A stretch of 64,000 nucleotides of DNA from Maniola hyperantus. Taxonomy: Eukaryota > Arthropoda > Insecta > Lepidoptera > Nymphalidae. The notes below the pieces were generated by a model. The model was not told the DNA's origin. It did no database searches and saw only the letters and a list, made by a program, of their open reading frames with translations. The first letter of the stretch is position 1; every line of letters begins with the position of its first letter. The position numbers and the translations under genes are program-made. The stretch covers positions 12,226,501 through 12,290,500 of the forward strand of contig NC_048539.1 of assembly GCF_902806685.2 (NCBI RefSeq), in the 5' to 3' direction. Shown piece after piece: positions 55,401 to 64,000 of the stretch.

Positions 55401-58079
55401 ATAATTTTATTGTTAAAATATGAGCCGTTATCGTGTATTTGTTTCATAATGATTACGTAGGAAAGATTATCGGGTGTTATTTTCTACTTTGGGTCACAGG
55501 TGTCAGCAAACAATCGCAAACATTGCGCGATATTTCAACGACTTTCAAATTGCGTTTCGACTGTACAGGATACAATTATTATTATTTACTAGATGATACC
55601 CGCAACTTCGTCCGCGTGGATTTAAGTTTTTAAAAATCCCATGGGAACTCTTTAATTTTCCTATGTCCTTTCCTGGGATGCAAGCTATCTATGCACCAAA
55701 TTTCGTCAAAATCGGTTAAACGGATGGGCCGTGAAAAGCTAGCAGACAGACAGACAGACAAACTTTCGCATTGATAATATTAGTATGGATGAGTTCTGAT
55801 GCACAATGAGGACGTAGGCATTCATGAGGAGCGCAAGATTTCTGCAAAACGTTACACCTCAATAACACGTTATCGGCGAAAGAGGGTGTGGGTGTGACGA
55901 AGAAACCTTCATATTTAAGGAAAATGCTGGACTTCCTAGTTGTAACTTCCTTCTGCTGGGGCAGTACGATCGGTGTTTGCTGTTTAAGTTCTAATGTCCC
56001 CTTCGCCCATGATAAAGGGTGACTACGCTTTAGTGGAAGGATAAGAAGTAACTTGTCTGTTATATTACAGATTGCTCTGATATTTGTTTTATTAGTAAAA
56101 CTCACCAGCAGCCTTCAGAATCTCGAACACTTTGCCATTTGTTTGATTGGATATGGCAGCTTTCCCCTCCATGTCGTGTGCTTTGACGCCATCTCCAGCT
56201 GTGATCCTATCTTTGTTCAGCAGAAGACAGAGACCGGGCTCATTTGGAAGGTCGAAAACTTGCTTTGTCTTTCCCTCGATTATGAGTTTGCCGAGTTTGT
56301 AGCCACCAACTGCAAAATAAATTAAGACTCAAAAAGACGTGAATAGTGGAAAATTTCAGGGAGAGTTTGGATCGTGTCATTTTGTCTACCTACTAAATGA
56401 ATTAAGATGTGTGAGGATCCTAAAAAGTTTAGAAGGAACCCTTTAATAAACTATGTCAGAAATACTAATATTCTTTAAAAATACCGCCGATGAGAGAGAA
56501 ATTATACGTGCAATACGCAGAGCAAGCCTTTAGGTTTAGCTTAAAACCTACCAAGAATTAGAAACCTAATAAGACAGATGCTAAGCTGAAAAAAACCGGT
56601 CAAGTGCGAGTTGGACTCGCATACGAAGTGTTCCGTACCATTGCATCGTACAAAAATAACTTTTTTTTTGTGATATAGGTAGGTCTACCACTTATCACAA
56701 AAATCACAGTTTTCGGATTTTTTCCTTTCCTCGTGCTATAAGACTACCTTGCTAAATTTCATGATTCTTGGTCAACGGGATTATAGGTTTTGATTCCCTT
56801 AACTGGTCTTGGCAAACACGACAGATGGACACACAGATAACGAAGTGATCCTGTAAGGGTTCCTTTTTAGGGTTCCGTAGTAAACAAGGAACCCTTATAG
56901 TTTCACCATGTCCGTCCGTCTGTCCGTCCGTCCGTCCGTCCGTCCTCGGTTAATCTCAGAGACTATTAGTGCTAAAAATCTGTAATTTGGCATGGGTATA
57001 AATATTAATCAAGCCGACAAAGTGGTGAAATAAAATTTTGCTAAATATTTTTTTTAGGGTAGCTCCCCTACATGTAAAGTGGGGATGATTTTTTTTCCAC
57101 ATCTGATATTATGATGTTTTAAAGTGCTAATTTTTGCTATCATGGCTAAGTAGGGTTCACAGGTTAAGGAGTTATATCTGTTTTTCGAGGATTGTGACTA
57201 CGGAACCCTACACTGCGCGTGGCCCGCCACGCACTTTTTTTCTTGGGGTAGGTAAGTACGGAACCCTAAAAAGCCAGACTAGACATGCATTTTTAAAATT
57301 GATAATAAATAGGTAGGTACCTACCTACCTAAGTATTTATTTTAAGCTTATATATCCATAATGGGCTTATTTGTGCGGTATCGCACCGGACTCCTAATTG
57401 GCGGTAGTTACAACTTTGCCGATAGATAAGGTAAGCAAGATAAATAAGCAATGAGCTGTTGTCACATTCCTCCACATTCTAATTACGTAGGTATATTTTA
57501 AAATACATCTGGTGGGAGGTTTCGGCCGTGGCTAGTTACCACTTACCACCCTACCGGCAAAGCCGTGCCGCCAAGCGATTTAGCGTTTCGATACGATGCC
57601 GTGTATAAACCAAAGGGGCATGGGTTTAATAAAAACTACCATACCCCTTCCAGGTTAGTCCGTTCCCATATTATACTGCATCATCAGTCATCACTTACCA
57701 CCATGTGAGATTGCAGTCAAGGGCTAACTTGTATGTATTTGAATAAAAAAGTAAAAAAAATTAGTTTATTAATCTAAGATCAAGGTCATTATGATAAAAA
57801 TAAACCAGAATTTAAATAATCACATGTTCCTTTCAACAGTCTCTGCATTATCCTATAAAAAATTGATTAATTCATAATATTATTATTCCAAGGCCGTATC
57901 TAAGATGGTTGTACGGAAATAAGTACACAACCACACAACATACATCTATACAACAATGTTTACGAACACAAAGGCCGGTGTTAATCCGCCCAAATTAAAG
58001 TGCATGTCACTACGAACGAAATATTTACAATATAAATTAGTCGTATGAACAAAAACTTACCTTCTTTTGGGTAAGACAT
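52278..58079 (-). CDS. Paics: PAICS: bifunctional phosphoribosylaminoimidazole carboxylase / SAICAR synthetase, complete 8-exon gene
   Basis: De novo purine synthesis enzyme, cytosolic: carboxylates AIR to CAIR, then joins aspartate to give SAICAR. Coding exons, in transcript order, are 58079-58061, 56309-56106, 55033-54776, 54520-54395, 54313-54228, 53764-53596, 53202-52985 and 52475-52278. All introns are GT-AG and every phase fits. The sum is 1278 nt, 425 residues plus stop, the same length as vertebrate PAICS. The SAICAR synthetase domain is N-terminal (about 7-250), with PIEW at 98-101, FFKDDAN at 132-138 and the family signature LIDMKIEFG at 190-198. The PurE-type carboxylase domain is C-terminal (about 268-425), with MGSPAD at 273-278, TSAHK at 301-305, GRSNGLGP at 331-338 and GNTSYPVI at 342-349. 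No frameshift or stop is present, so the gene should be functional. The start is the only ATG near a TATA promoter. Upstream lie an E-box and a TATA box. Confidence 0.97.
52985..53202 (-). CDS. Paics: PAICS exon 7 (carboxylase core)
   Basis: Residues 288-360. Contains LRITSAHK, AVAGRSNGLGPVLSGN and YPVINCPP, the AIR and CO2 binding loops of the PurE fold. Donor is GTTGGT. Confidence 0.97.
53596..53764 (-). CDS. Paics: PAICS exon 6 (inter-domain linker and start of carboxylase domain)
   Basis: Residues 232-287. A helical linker (VYRNLANV to KDQLDHL) leads to the first carboxylase strand VVVFMGSPAD. Metazoan PurE-type domains usually read MGSxSD at this phosphate-binding loop; here the second Ser is Ala (A277). 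Confidence 0.96.
54062..54215 (+). mobile_element. Decayed LINE 3' end in PAICS intron 5
   Basis: AEDHAWWRSLGKLM resembles the last residues of RTE-like LINE proteins; ends in a GGTGATGATAATGAT tail. It lies opposite to PAICS, 13 bp from exon 5. Confidence 0.5.
54228..54313 (-). CDS. Paics: PAICS exon 5
   Basis: Residues 203-231. Contains ILLADVIDSDSWRLWPSGD, a highly conserved stretch of the synthetase domain. Uses a slightly unusual donor, GTATAA. Confidence 0.96.
54395..54520 (-). CDS. Paics: PAICS exon 4
   Basis: Residues 161-202. Contains FEILEKAW and the second SAICAR synthetase signature LIDMKIEFGVD. Confidence 0.97.
54776..55033 (-). CDS. Paics: PAICS exon 3
   Basis: Residues 75-160. 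Begins GIKTSY and carries PIEWVTRRLATGSFLKRNPG and FFKDDANHDPQWSEEQ, the most conserved core of SAICAR synthetase (substrate and metal binding). Donor GTAAGT. Confidence 0.97.
55588..55795. repeat. Retroposon fragment (family ii) in PAICS intron 2
   Basis: Reverse-complement copy of 41655-41875, with (CAGA)n at 55741-55760. Confidence 0.65.
56106..56309 (-). CDS. Paics: PAICS exon 2
   Basis: Residues 7-74. Contains the nucleotide-binding start of the SAICAR synthetase fold: GKLIIEGKTKQVF, then DRITAGDGVKAHDMEGKAA. Acceptor TTTTGCAG at the high-coordinate side, donor GTGAGT at the low side. Confidence 0.96.
56586..57262. repeat. GGGTTCCG interspersed repeats, two head-to-head pieces in PAICS intron 1
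   Basis: 56590-56880 reads on one strand (ACCGGTCAAGTGCGAGT edge). 56881-57262 begins AACAAGGAACCCTTATAG and holds (CGTC)n at 56908-56945. Confidence 0.65.
57527..57735. repeat. Repeat shared with 24.9 kb, in PAICS intron 1
   Basis: GGCCGTGGCTAGTTACCAC and GGCAAAGCCGTGCCGCCAAG, the inverse of 24905-25140. Confidence 0.65.
58061..58079 (-). CDS. Paics: PAICS exon 1 (start codon)
   Basis: Tiny coding start of 19 nt: MSYPKE plus the first base of a Val codon, followed by donor GTAAGT. It is linked to exon 2 by phase (G + TT). The ATG context is AAAA-ATG, favourable for insects, and lies about 85 bp below the TATA box. Confidence 0.9.
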
Positions 58080-58163
58080 TTTTTCGCTTTGCTTGGGACG
58101 ACAATCAGCAAGTAGTTTGAAGAGAGAAGATCACACGTCAGGCCTGGAGAACAGCGGGTGCTC

Positions 58164-58169
58164 TTTATA
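58164..58169 (-). promoter_or_regulatory. TATA box of PAICS
   Basis: TATAAA inside CTTTATAAAGAG, about 85 bp upstream of the PAICS ATG. A start site 25-35 bp downstream would leave a short, C/T-rich leader of about 50-60 nt. Confidence 0.7.
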
Positions 58170-58197
58170 AAGTTTTGTCCAGCTTTTAAGAGATACC

Positions 58198-58203
58198 CAC
58201 GTG
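58198..58203. promoter_or_regulatory. CACGTG E-box upstream of PAICS
   Basis: Palindromic CACGTG about 30 bp upstream of the TATA box. Myc/Max-type bHLH factors bind this core and are known activators of purine synthesis genes; binding here is inference from position and sequence only. Confidence 0.4.
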
Positions 58204-58608
58204 CTTGTGTTCACACCCGTTTTGACGGCTGACGGGTTGACCAACTGATAAGTTACTATTCTGGGATTGAATAGTTTTGGTCATTTTATATATTTTTCAA
58301 TAAACTGTAAATATAACTTTTAGAAAAAAGTTTGAAAGGTTCTCCTTCAGTTCATTTTGTGTTAATGATATAGGTAGTTAGGTACCTACTTAAAAATAAC
58401 TAAGTACCTATCCTGTCATATCATTAGAGAGTTCTTGTGCCCACCTTCATCAGAGTATCAGACATAGGCTGCCATTGTACTTTTGAGTTACTCTCGAATC
58501 TAACAAATCATTCCGATAAAATCCTGGCATAGGTATACTGTCAGAGAATTTCAACGTCCACCTCCCACTTCTACCATCAATCATTTATAATTGTCATCCA
58601 AACCACAC

Positions 58609-58792
58609 CAGCAGGGCGATTGTCTAAAACCTGCATCAATCATTATTACAATCTCAATTGTTCTGATTGGCTGAATTTGTGCGATTCTTGTTGCAGCAAT
58701 GCATTGTGGCCAATAGTGAGCGAGCATTAACCAATCAGAGATGATTGCGATCGTGACATTGTAGCTGTCAAACAACCGCGGTAGGGCCACTG
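58609..58792. repeat. Family D element, copy 3, upstream of PAICS
   Basis: About 184 bp and near-identical to copy 2; one difference seen is GCAGCAATGC for GCAACAATGC. It contains two ATTGG/CCAAT boxes. Confidence 0.85.
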
Positions 58793-58964
58793 TCTACAAA
58801 ATTTTGAAAGAAGTCAAAAAATCTGTACCTACCAATTTCAACGAAAACGAAACGAAACATACGAACAAGTCAAGTTAATAAAAACCTTTCAATATTTTTA
58901 ATTCACTCAGATAAAGTACAAGTACCTAGGTCCCTACAAGTTTTTTTTCAGTAAAATTAGTTGT

Positions 58965-59350
58965 AATGAGGAAGTTTCAGGGCAACGTTCGATAAAATTT
59001 TCCTAGATGGCGCTGAAATCTACCACCACTAAAGATGAAAAATATTACCTATATCTATATGATCTATGCTTTAAATTTTTAAATTTAAATTGGACGCAAT
59101 AACAATTATTAATTAACTACCTACCTACTTCTATTATATTTCACATATTTTGTGGGGAAGTAACGTAAGGAAAATTGCAGTGCACGCTAGCTCTTACTCT
59201 TCATCTATGTCATTGATTGACACGACCTAAACATTAAAGCATAGATCATATAGATATAGGTATTATTTTTCATCTTTAGTGGTGGTAACTGGTAGTAATC
59301 AGCGCCATCTATGAAAATTGTATCGAACGTAGCCTAGAAACTTCCTCATT
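58965..59350. repeat. MITE family C, copy 3
   Basis: Full-length copy with ends AATGAGGAAGTTTC and GAAACTTCCTCATT. It sits in the space between PAICS and the candidate first exon at 59.75 kb. Confidence 0.8.
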
Positions 59351-59753
59351 ACCTATTTTTTAATTCTGGTTTCTGTCACTTATTTACCAAACTTTTTCAC
59401 GCTTATATATTTTCACGACTGACCGACTGATCTATTAACGCACAGTTCAAACTATTGGATGGATCCATTGTGACGTATGGAATTATTATAACATAGACAT
59501 CCGCTAAGAAATAATTTTTGAAAATTCAAACCATAAAGGGGTAAATTAAGGGTAAGAGATATGTGTATTCCCACGGATGAAGTCGTGGGCATGAGCTAGT
59601 ATGATGTAATAGGTAGCCAAAAATTAAATCAAAAGCGAAGGAAAAATAAAACTAAAAATAATGATAAATCTCAATGACGAAAACTAGTTCTAAGTACCAA
59701 AACTTAATAGCTGTAGTATACTTGCATCTGTTTCATTCGCTCACGGCGTGTGC

Positions 59754-59911
59754 TCAGTCGCACGCGCAGCTTGCTTTCAATTGAAAATTAAATAATAAGT
59801 ACGGACATTCAATTATATCTTGGTACTTGCCGTTCTACTACGCTTCATCGATTCGTAGTTGGTTTTATCTGAGGTTCAATCGTTCTAGTTTTGTACAGTT
59901 TCCACATTACG
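59754..59911 (+). promoter_or_regulatory. Possible promoter and noncoding first exon of a + strand gene leaving the window
   Basis: TCAGT, the arthropod initiator, occurs at 59754-59758 in GC-richer sequence. A strong donor, ACG|GTAAGTTTTT, occurs at 59912. No open frame with a good ATG lies between them, so this would be 5' UTR. It would be divergent from PAICS, 1.7 kb away. Evidence is compositional plus one splice site. Confidence 0.28.
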
Positions 59912-60827
59912 GTAAGTTTTTTAAATACTTTTTCAAAAACATTACAGGTGCATGATATATAGTCAGCTGATGCGTATAGGTTATAAAAAAAGTAAATATT
60001 ACTATTATGCTTCGAATTTCGATAGTCCTTTATTTTGATATATAATTATTTTGCAATGAGTAACTTTTAAAATGTTGTGGTTATGTTTCAGTACATAATA
60101 TATGTAGGTAAGTAATATAATATTCCGCATGGTCAATTAAAAGTGGAAATTATAAATAAAAGATGTATTTTAAGGTCTTGTTTATGTAACCATAAGGCTT
60201 ATTTATTCTCTTTTTATTCAAGTCGTCCATGTATTGAATTATGTAGGTATCCTGAATAACCGTAATGCTTCAATGGTTAGGTCTTGGTTATGTGGTACTC
60301 AAACCTGTTGTAGTTAGGTACATTCTTGCAATTTGCTAAATTAACTACCTTGCTAACTTCAGATAGGTACTTACCAACTTCCAACTACCCAAGGCCAGGC
60401 CTACTAGTAAAAATAAAACCAGTCAAGTGCGAGTCAGATCAGTACAAGATAGTTATAACAATACTTTTTATTTTTTTTTAATTTGCATGGCGACCATTTT
60501 GAATTTATTGTTATTTGTTGTTATAGGGGCAATAGAAATACACACTATGAAAATTTCAACTCTCTACTTATTACAGTTCATGAGATACAGCCTGCTCACA
60601 AACAAACTGGCGGACAGACAGCGGAAGCCTAGTATATCCCATAAAAGCAATCTCCATTCCAAACAGCCAAATCGGTTCAGTGCTTGTCGCTTGAAGGAGA
60701 AACACACATTAGGATTAGGACAAAACCTTATGTGATGGGTAGTGGGTGTGATGCATAGAACTTAAATCAGAGAGGTGTGTTTTTTTAATTTTATATTTAT
60801 ATTGATGCATCTTCATTTTTAGGGTTC
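59912..60827. other. Gene-free stretch after the candidate first exon
   Basis: A+T-rich with frequent TAGGTA words; a remnant of the GGGTTCCG family begins near 60.42 kb (AGTCAAGTGCGAGTCAG). Confidence 0.4.
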
Positions 60828-61258
60828 TGTATCTCAAAAGGAGAAACGTAACCCTTATAGGATCACTTTGTTGTCTGTCTGTCTGTTGGTCTGTCAAGAA
60901 ACCTTAAGGGTACTTCCCGTTGACCTAGAATCATGAAATTTGGCAAATAGGTCTTCTAATCTTATAGCAGACATTGGGGGAAAAATCTGAAAACCGTGAA
61001 TTTGTGGTTACATCACACAAAAAAAATTTAAATTGTGGTCATGAACTAATAATTAGTGTTTTCAATTTTCAAACTAAGATAACTATATCAAGTGAGGTAT
61101 CATAATTATGAAAGGTCTTCACCTGTGCATTCTAAAACAGGTTTTTACTTGTTTTGATGCATCCTAGTTTTTGAATTATCGTGCAAAATGTCGAAAAAAA
61201 TACGACTGTAGTACGGAGCTCTAGTTGCGCGAGCCTGACTCGCACTTGGCCGGTTTTT
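60828..61258. repeat. GGGTTCCG interspersed repeat, copy 4
   Basis: Very similar to 28360-28775; ends at CTCGCACTTGGCCGGTTTTT. Confidence 0.75.
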
Positions 61259-61444
61259 TACCTGGAGCCTGGGTCTATATCTGGGACCCAGAATCGTATC
61301 AACAGATTTTTTCCTGTCTACAGAAGATATTTAAAATCTCTATTTGCTTGCTTGATTGTACATTTATCAAACTACTGGGTGGATCAGGTTGGAATTTGGC
61401 ATGCAGATAGCTATTTTAGCGTTTAAACTACCGTGAGTGATTTC

Positions 61445-61648
61445 CATTCTAAATAATATCTGTCCCGGCTTTACTCACGTGTGTAGTCGACGTTAGCCCG
61501 ACTAGTTTCGAACCCATACGGCAGTCAAAACCGCGGCGCGTGCGCGAACGGACTCCCTTGAAAAAGGACCCCGTATGGGTTCGAAACTAGTCGAGCTAAC
61601 GTCGACTACACACGTGAGTAAAGCCGGGACAGATATTATTTAGAATGC
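61445..61648. repeat. Long near-perfect foldback element
   Basis: Arms of about 75 bp (CATTCTAAATAATATCTGTC, GGCTTTACTCACGTGTGTAG, TTCGAACCCATAC) mirrored exactly at the right, with a 45-bp GC-rich loop. One arm recurs at 25934-26000. Confidence 0.9.
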
Positions 61649-61776
61649 AGATAGCTATTATGATATAGGCATCGGCTAAGAACGGATTTTTGAAAATTCA
61701 ACCTCTACGGAGGTGAAATAGGGGTTTCAAATTTGTGTAGTCCACGCGGACGAAGTCGCGAGCATAAGCTAGTGTT

Positions 61777-63834
61777 AAATAAAATAGATCTGCCCAGTAA
61801 TAGTAAACAAAAAAAACTAGGTAATTACAGAAAGTATTGACTATAGGCCAAGGAAAAAGACAAAACAGAGTATAACTATTCCACCGCTATTCCAGGTTTG
61901 TTTGTTAGAGGGTTAGACTATAGGTAAGTTCCTACCAACTTTCTTAACTACGTACCTACCTACTGTATAAGCACCAACTTTAATCTTACAATAAGAGGAC
62001 AATCACAGAAGTCATGACCTAAGTATGTAGTGGCTTCATTTCTCTCAAGAATAAAAGTCATTATTTTAATATCTTGTTACTCATAATATATATATAGGGT
62101 TGTAGCATCCAAAATAGAAATTAAAATAAAAGCTTTTAGCTTATATTGGTTAGCTAGGTTAGCTTACATCCTGGGGAAGGACAGAGGCTACTTTAATCCC
62201 GGAAAATTAAAGATTTCCCACGGGATTTTCAAAAACCTAAATCCACGCGGACGAAGTCGCGGGCATCATCTAGTGTTATATATATTGTACGATGGTGTAA
62301 CCCTTCGTCCAAAACTGGTCAAGTAGTTTTTTGGCTTGTTTCCCAGATTTTCCAATTTCATTTGGATTATTTGGTCCTGTATCGAAAATCGAAATTCACA
62401 AATCGTTACATCGCCTAGGCCATGCTTATGAGCAAACAGTTACAAGATCGAATCATTCGATTAATTAATCAATCTGACCCTAGCTGACAGTTCACACCTC
62501 AAGATAAAATTATAAAGCTATTCCTACTATAATTCTATTTATTTTAATACGTAGGTAGCATACGTAGGTAGGTACCGATCTGTGTCTCTATTATTCTCCC
62601 AGTTTGACGTCTATGAAGGCCGTAGCGCGTTTTCTCTGGGTTTCGTAGTAATTCTTTGCGACTATTCGGTATAACCGATTTCTTTAAATTGGTTGTTCCG
62701 CTTCCGGCTTCTGGATCCTGAACTCTTAGGGCCCCTTTAAATTTGCCGCAAAGTGCCGCTCAACTGCAGCGCTAAGAGGCTATCCTTAGCAAGTTGCTGC
62801 ATCCGATCCCCTCAAGCCCCAGGGCTTAACATTGCTCGACTCGACAACAACAAAGGCAAAGCTTCAGTGCATGCCTTATTCCCCCGGCGACGCTATAGCA
62901 AGGTTAGCGACCCGTGTATCCTAAACAGTAGACCACACAAATACCTTCAAAGCAAAAGTAATACGCATCTTCTAGACAAGCGCGATTCAACCTAGACCTC
63001 ATCTTTGCTTTTTTGAGCAAGATTGTCGTCAAGCGCAAGCCTATCACGTATGTTTAAAAAAATTAAAAAAGTTGTGTATCAGTGACATTTTCCCCGTTCT
63101 TCTTAAAATGCCGTGTCCTTACGAAGGTTGGCAAACTCAGCCTACAGGGTTCCCACGGGTTTTTAAAAACTTAAATCCACGCGGGCGAAGCCGCAGGCAT
63201 CAGCTAGTAATCTAATAATATCTTGATGTTGAATGTGACCTATTTATAATTTCTTACAATAATAACAATTTATATTAACTATTTATTTCAACAGAATATT
63301 TTTGTTAAACAATGATGCAATATCGAGCGTTGGAAGAATCATGTATATACATTACACAGTACACACGCTAGTATTTATGTAAATAACAATGTAATAACGA
63401 CGATAATTAAGCGATTACAATGATCAATAGCTGGATATATCTATTATAAGCGAAGATGTTATTGGCCCATATTGAAATGGCCTGCCAGTTAATAGGTTCA
63501 GACAATAAAATAATCAGTTTCAGACTAGATAGGTTCTTTATTAAAGGGCAAAGATCTGTGCTTAAAGTTGAATAAATATTTCGTTTCAAGAGATAAAAAC
63601 TCGAACCATCGCATCGTCAAAATTATTTAAATAAAAAGTTTTTTTAAATACTACGTTTTTATAACGGACTAAAAGTATACTACCGTCATCCAGTTCTAAG
63701 CCATGTTTAAAATTTCAAGTTTTTAATTAATTTAAAATCAATTGCAAATTCGGTGCCTGACAGACAAACAATCAAACAGACAAGAAAGCTAGTTCCGAAT
63801 TCCGATCGATGCTAGCTCATCGAGCAGTTAGTTA
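61777..63834. other. Repeat mosaic, no gene recognised
   Basis: Contains a half copy of the 27.06-kb palindrome (61850-61917), family ii ends near 62.2 and 63.2 kb, and a GC-richer block 62.6-63.0 kb that looks like a decayed LINE piece I cannot classify. Confidence 0.4.
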
Positions 63835-64000
63835 AAAACCGGCCAAGTGCGAGTCAGGCTCGCGCAACGTGGGTTCCGTACTACAGCCGTATTTTTTCGA
63901 CATTTTGCATAATAATTCAAAAACTATGATTAGATTTGGGAAAATGCAGCCAGCATTTCCGCACTGGACAGACACGCGCAAAAAATATGCTAGCCCTTCT
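63835..64000. repeat. GGGTTCCG interspersed repeat, cut by the window end
   Basis: AACCGGCCAAGTGCGAGTCA edge on this strand, then GTTCCGTACTACAGCCGTAT. Confidence 0.7.

Noticed and set aside
1..64000. CRISPR array or bacterial operon
   Set aside because: No regularly spaced direct repeats; spliced genes and eukaryotic retroelements show this is an animal genome.

Overview
The window looks like nuclear DNA of an insect, most probably a moth or butterfly (Lepidoptera). It is A+T rich, genes are small-exon and GT-AG spliced, and the space between exons is packed with short palindromic DNA elements, tRNA-headed SINEs and 3' ends of RTE-like LINEs of the kind common in lepidopteran genomes. The species assignment is inference from repeat style, not from a search.

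Layout. (1) 0.7-2.2 kb, + strand: three short exons with matching splice phases from an unrecognised Pro/His-rich protein whose 5' part lies before the window; two GC-rich candidate downstream exons sit at 11.3 and 12.1 kb. (2) 12.95-17.97 kb: a structurally complete DIRS-type (tyrosine-recombinase) retrotransposon with 179-bp inverted terminal repeats, an internal complementary region and a shared ATT trinucleotide at both ends, but a decayed coding region that carries a 66-bp piece of 5S rRNA. (3) 18-30 kb: repeats only. (4) 30.85-50.2 kb, - strand: a uridine-cytidine kinase gene with five shared exons and two alternative, mutually exclusive last exons (38.6-38.8 kb and 30.85-31.0 kb). Its first intron contains a young, intact Ty3/gypsy retrotransposon (45,023-49,472) with identical 157-bp LTRs, a 5-bp target duplication and one 1310-codon gag-pol frame. 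(5) 52.3-58.1 kb, - strand: the complete 8-exon, 425-residue PAICS gene (bifunctional AIR carboxylase / SAICAR synthetase) with a TATA box and a CACGTG E-box. (6) 58.2-64 kb: repeats plus a possible noncoding first exon on the + strand at 59.75-59.91 kb.

The two identified housekeeping genes both serve nucleotide supply: PAICS does two steps of de novo purine synthesis and the kinase salvages uridine and cytidine. They lie in tandem on the same strand 2 kb apart; nothing in the sequence shows co-regulation. The most noteworthy items are the DIRS element (anatomy legible at base level, identical repeats yet dead genes, embedded 5S fragment) and the two alternative C-termini of the uridine-cytidine kinase.
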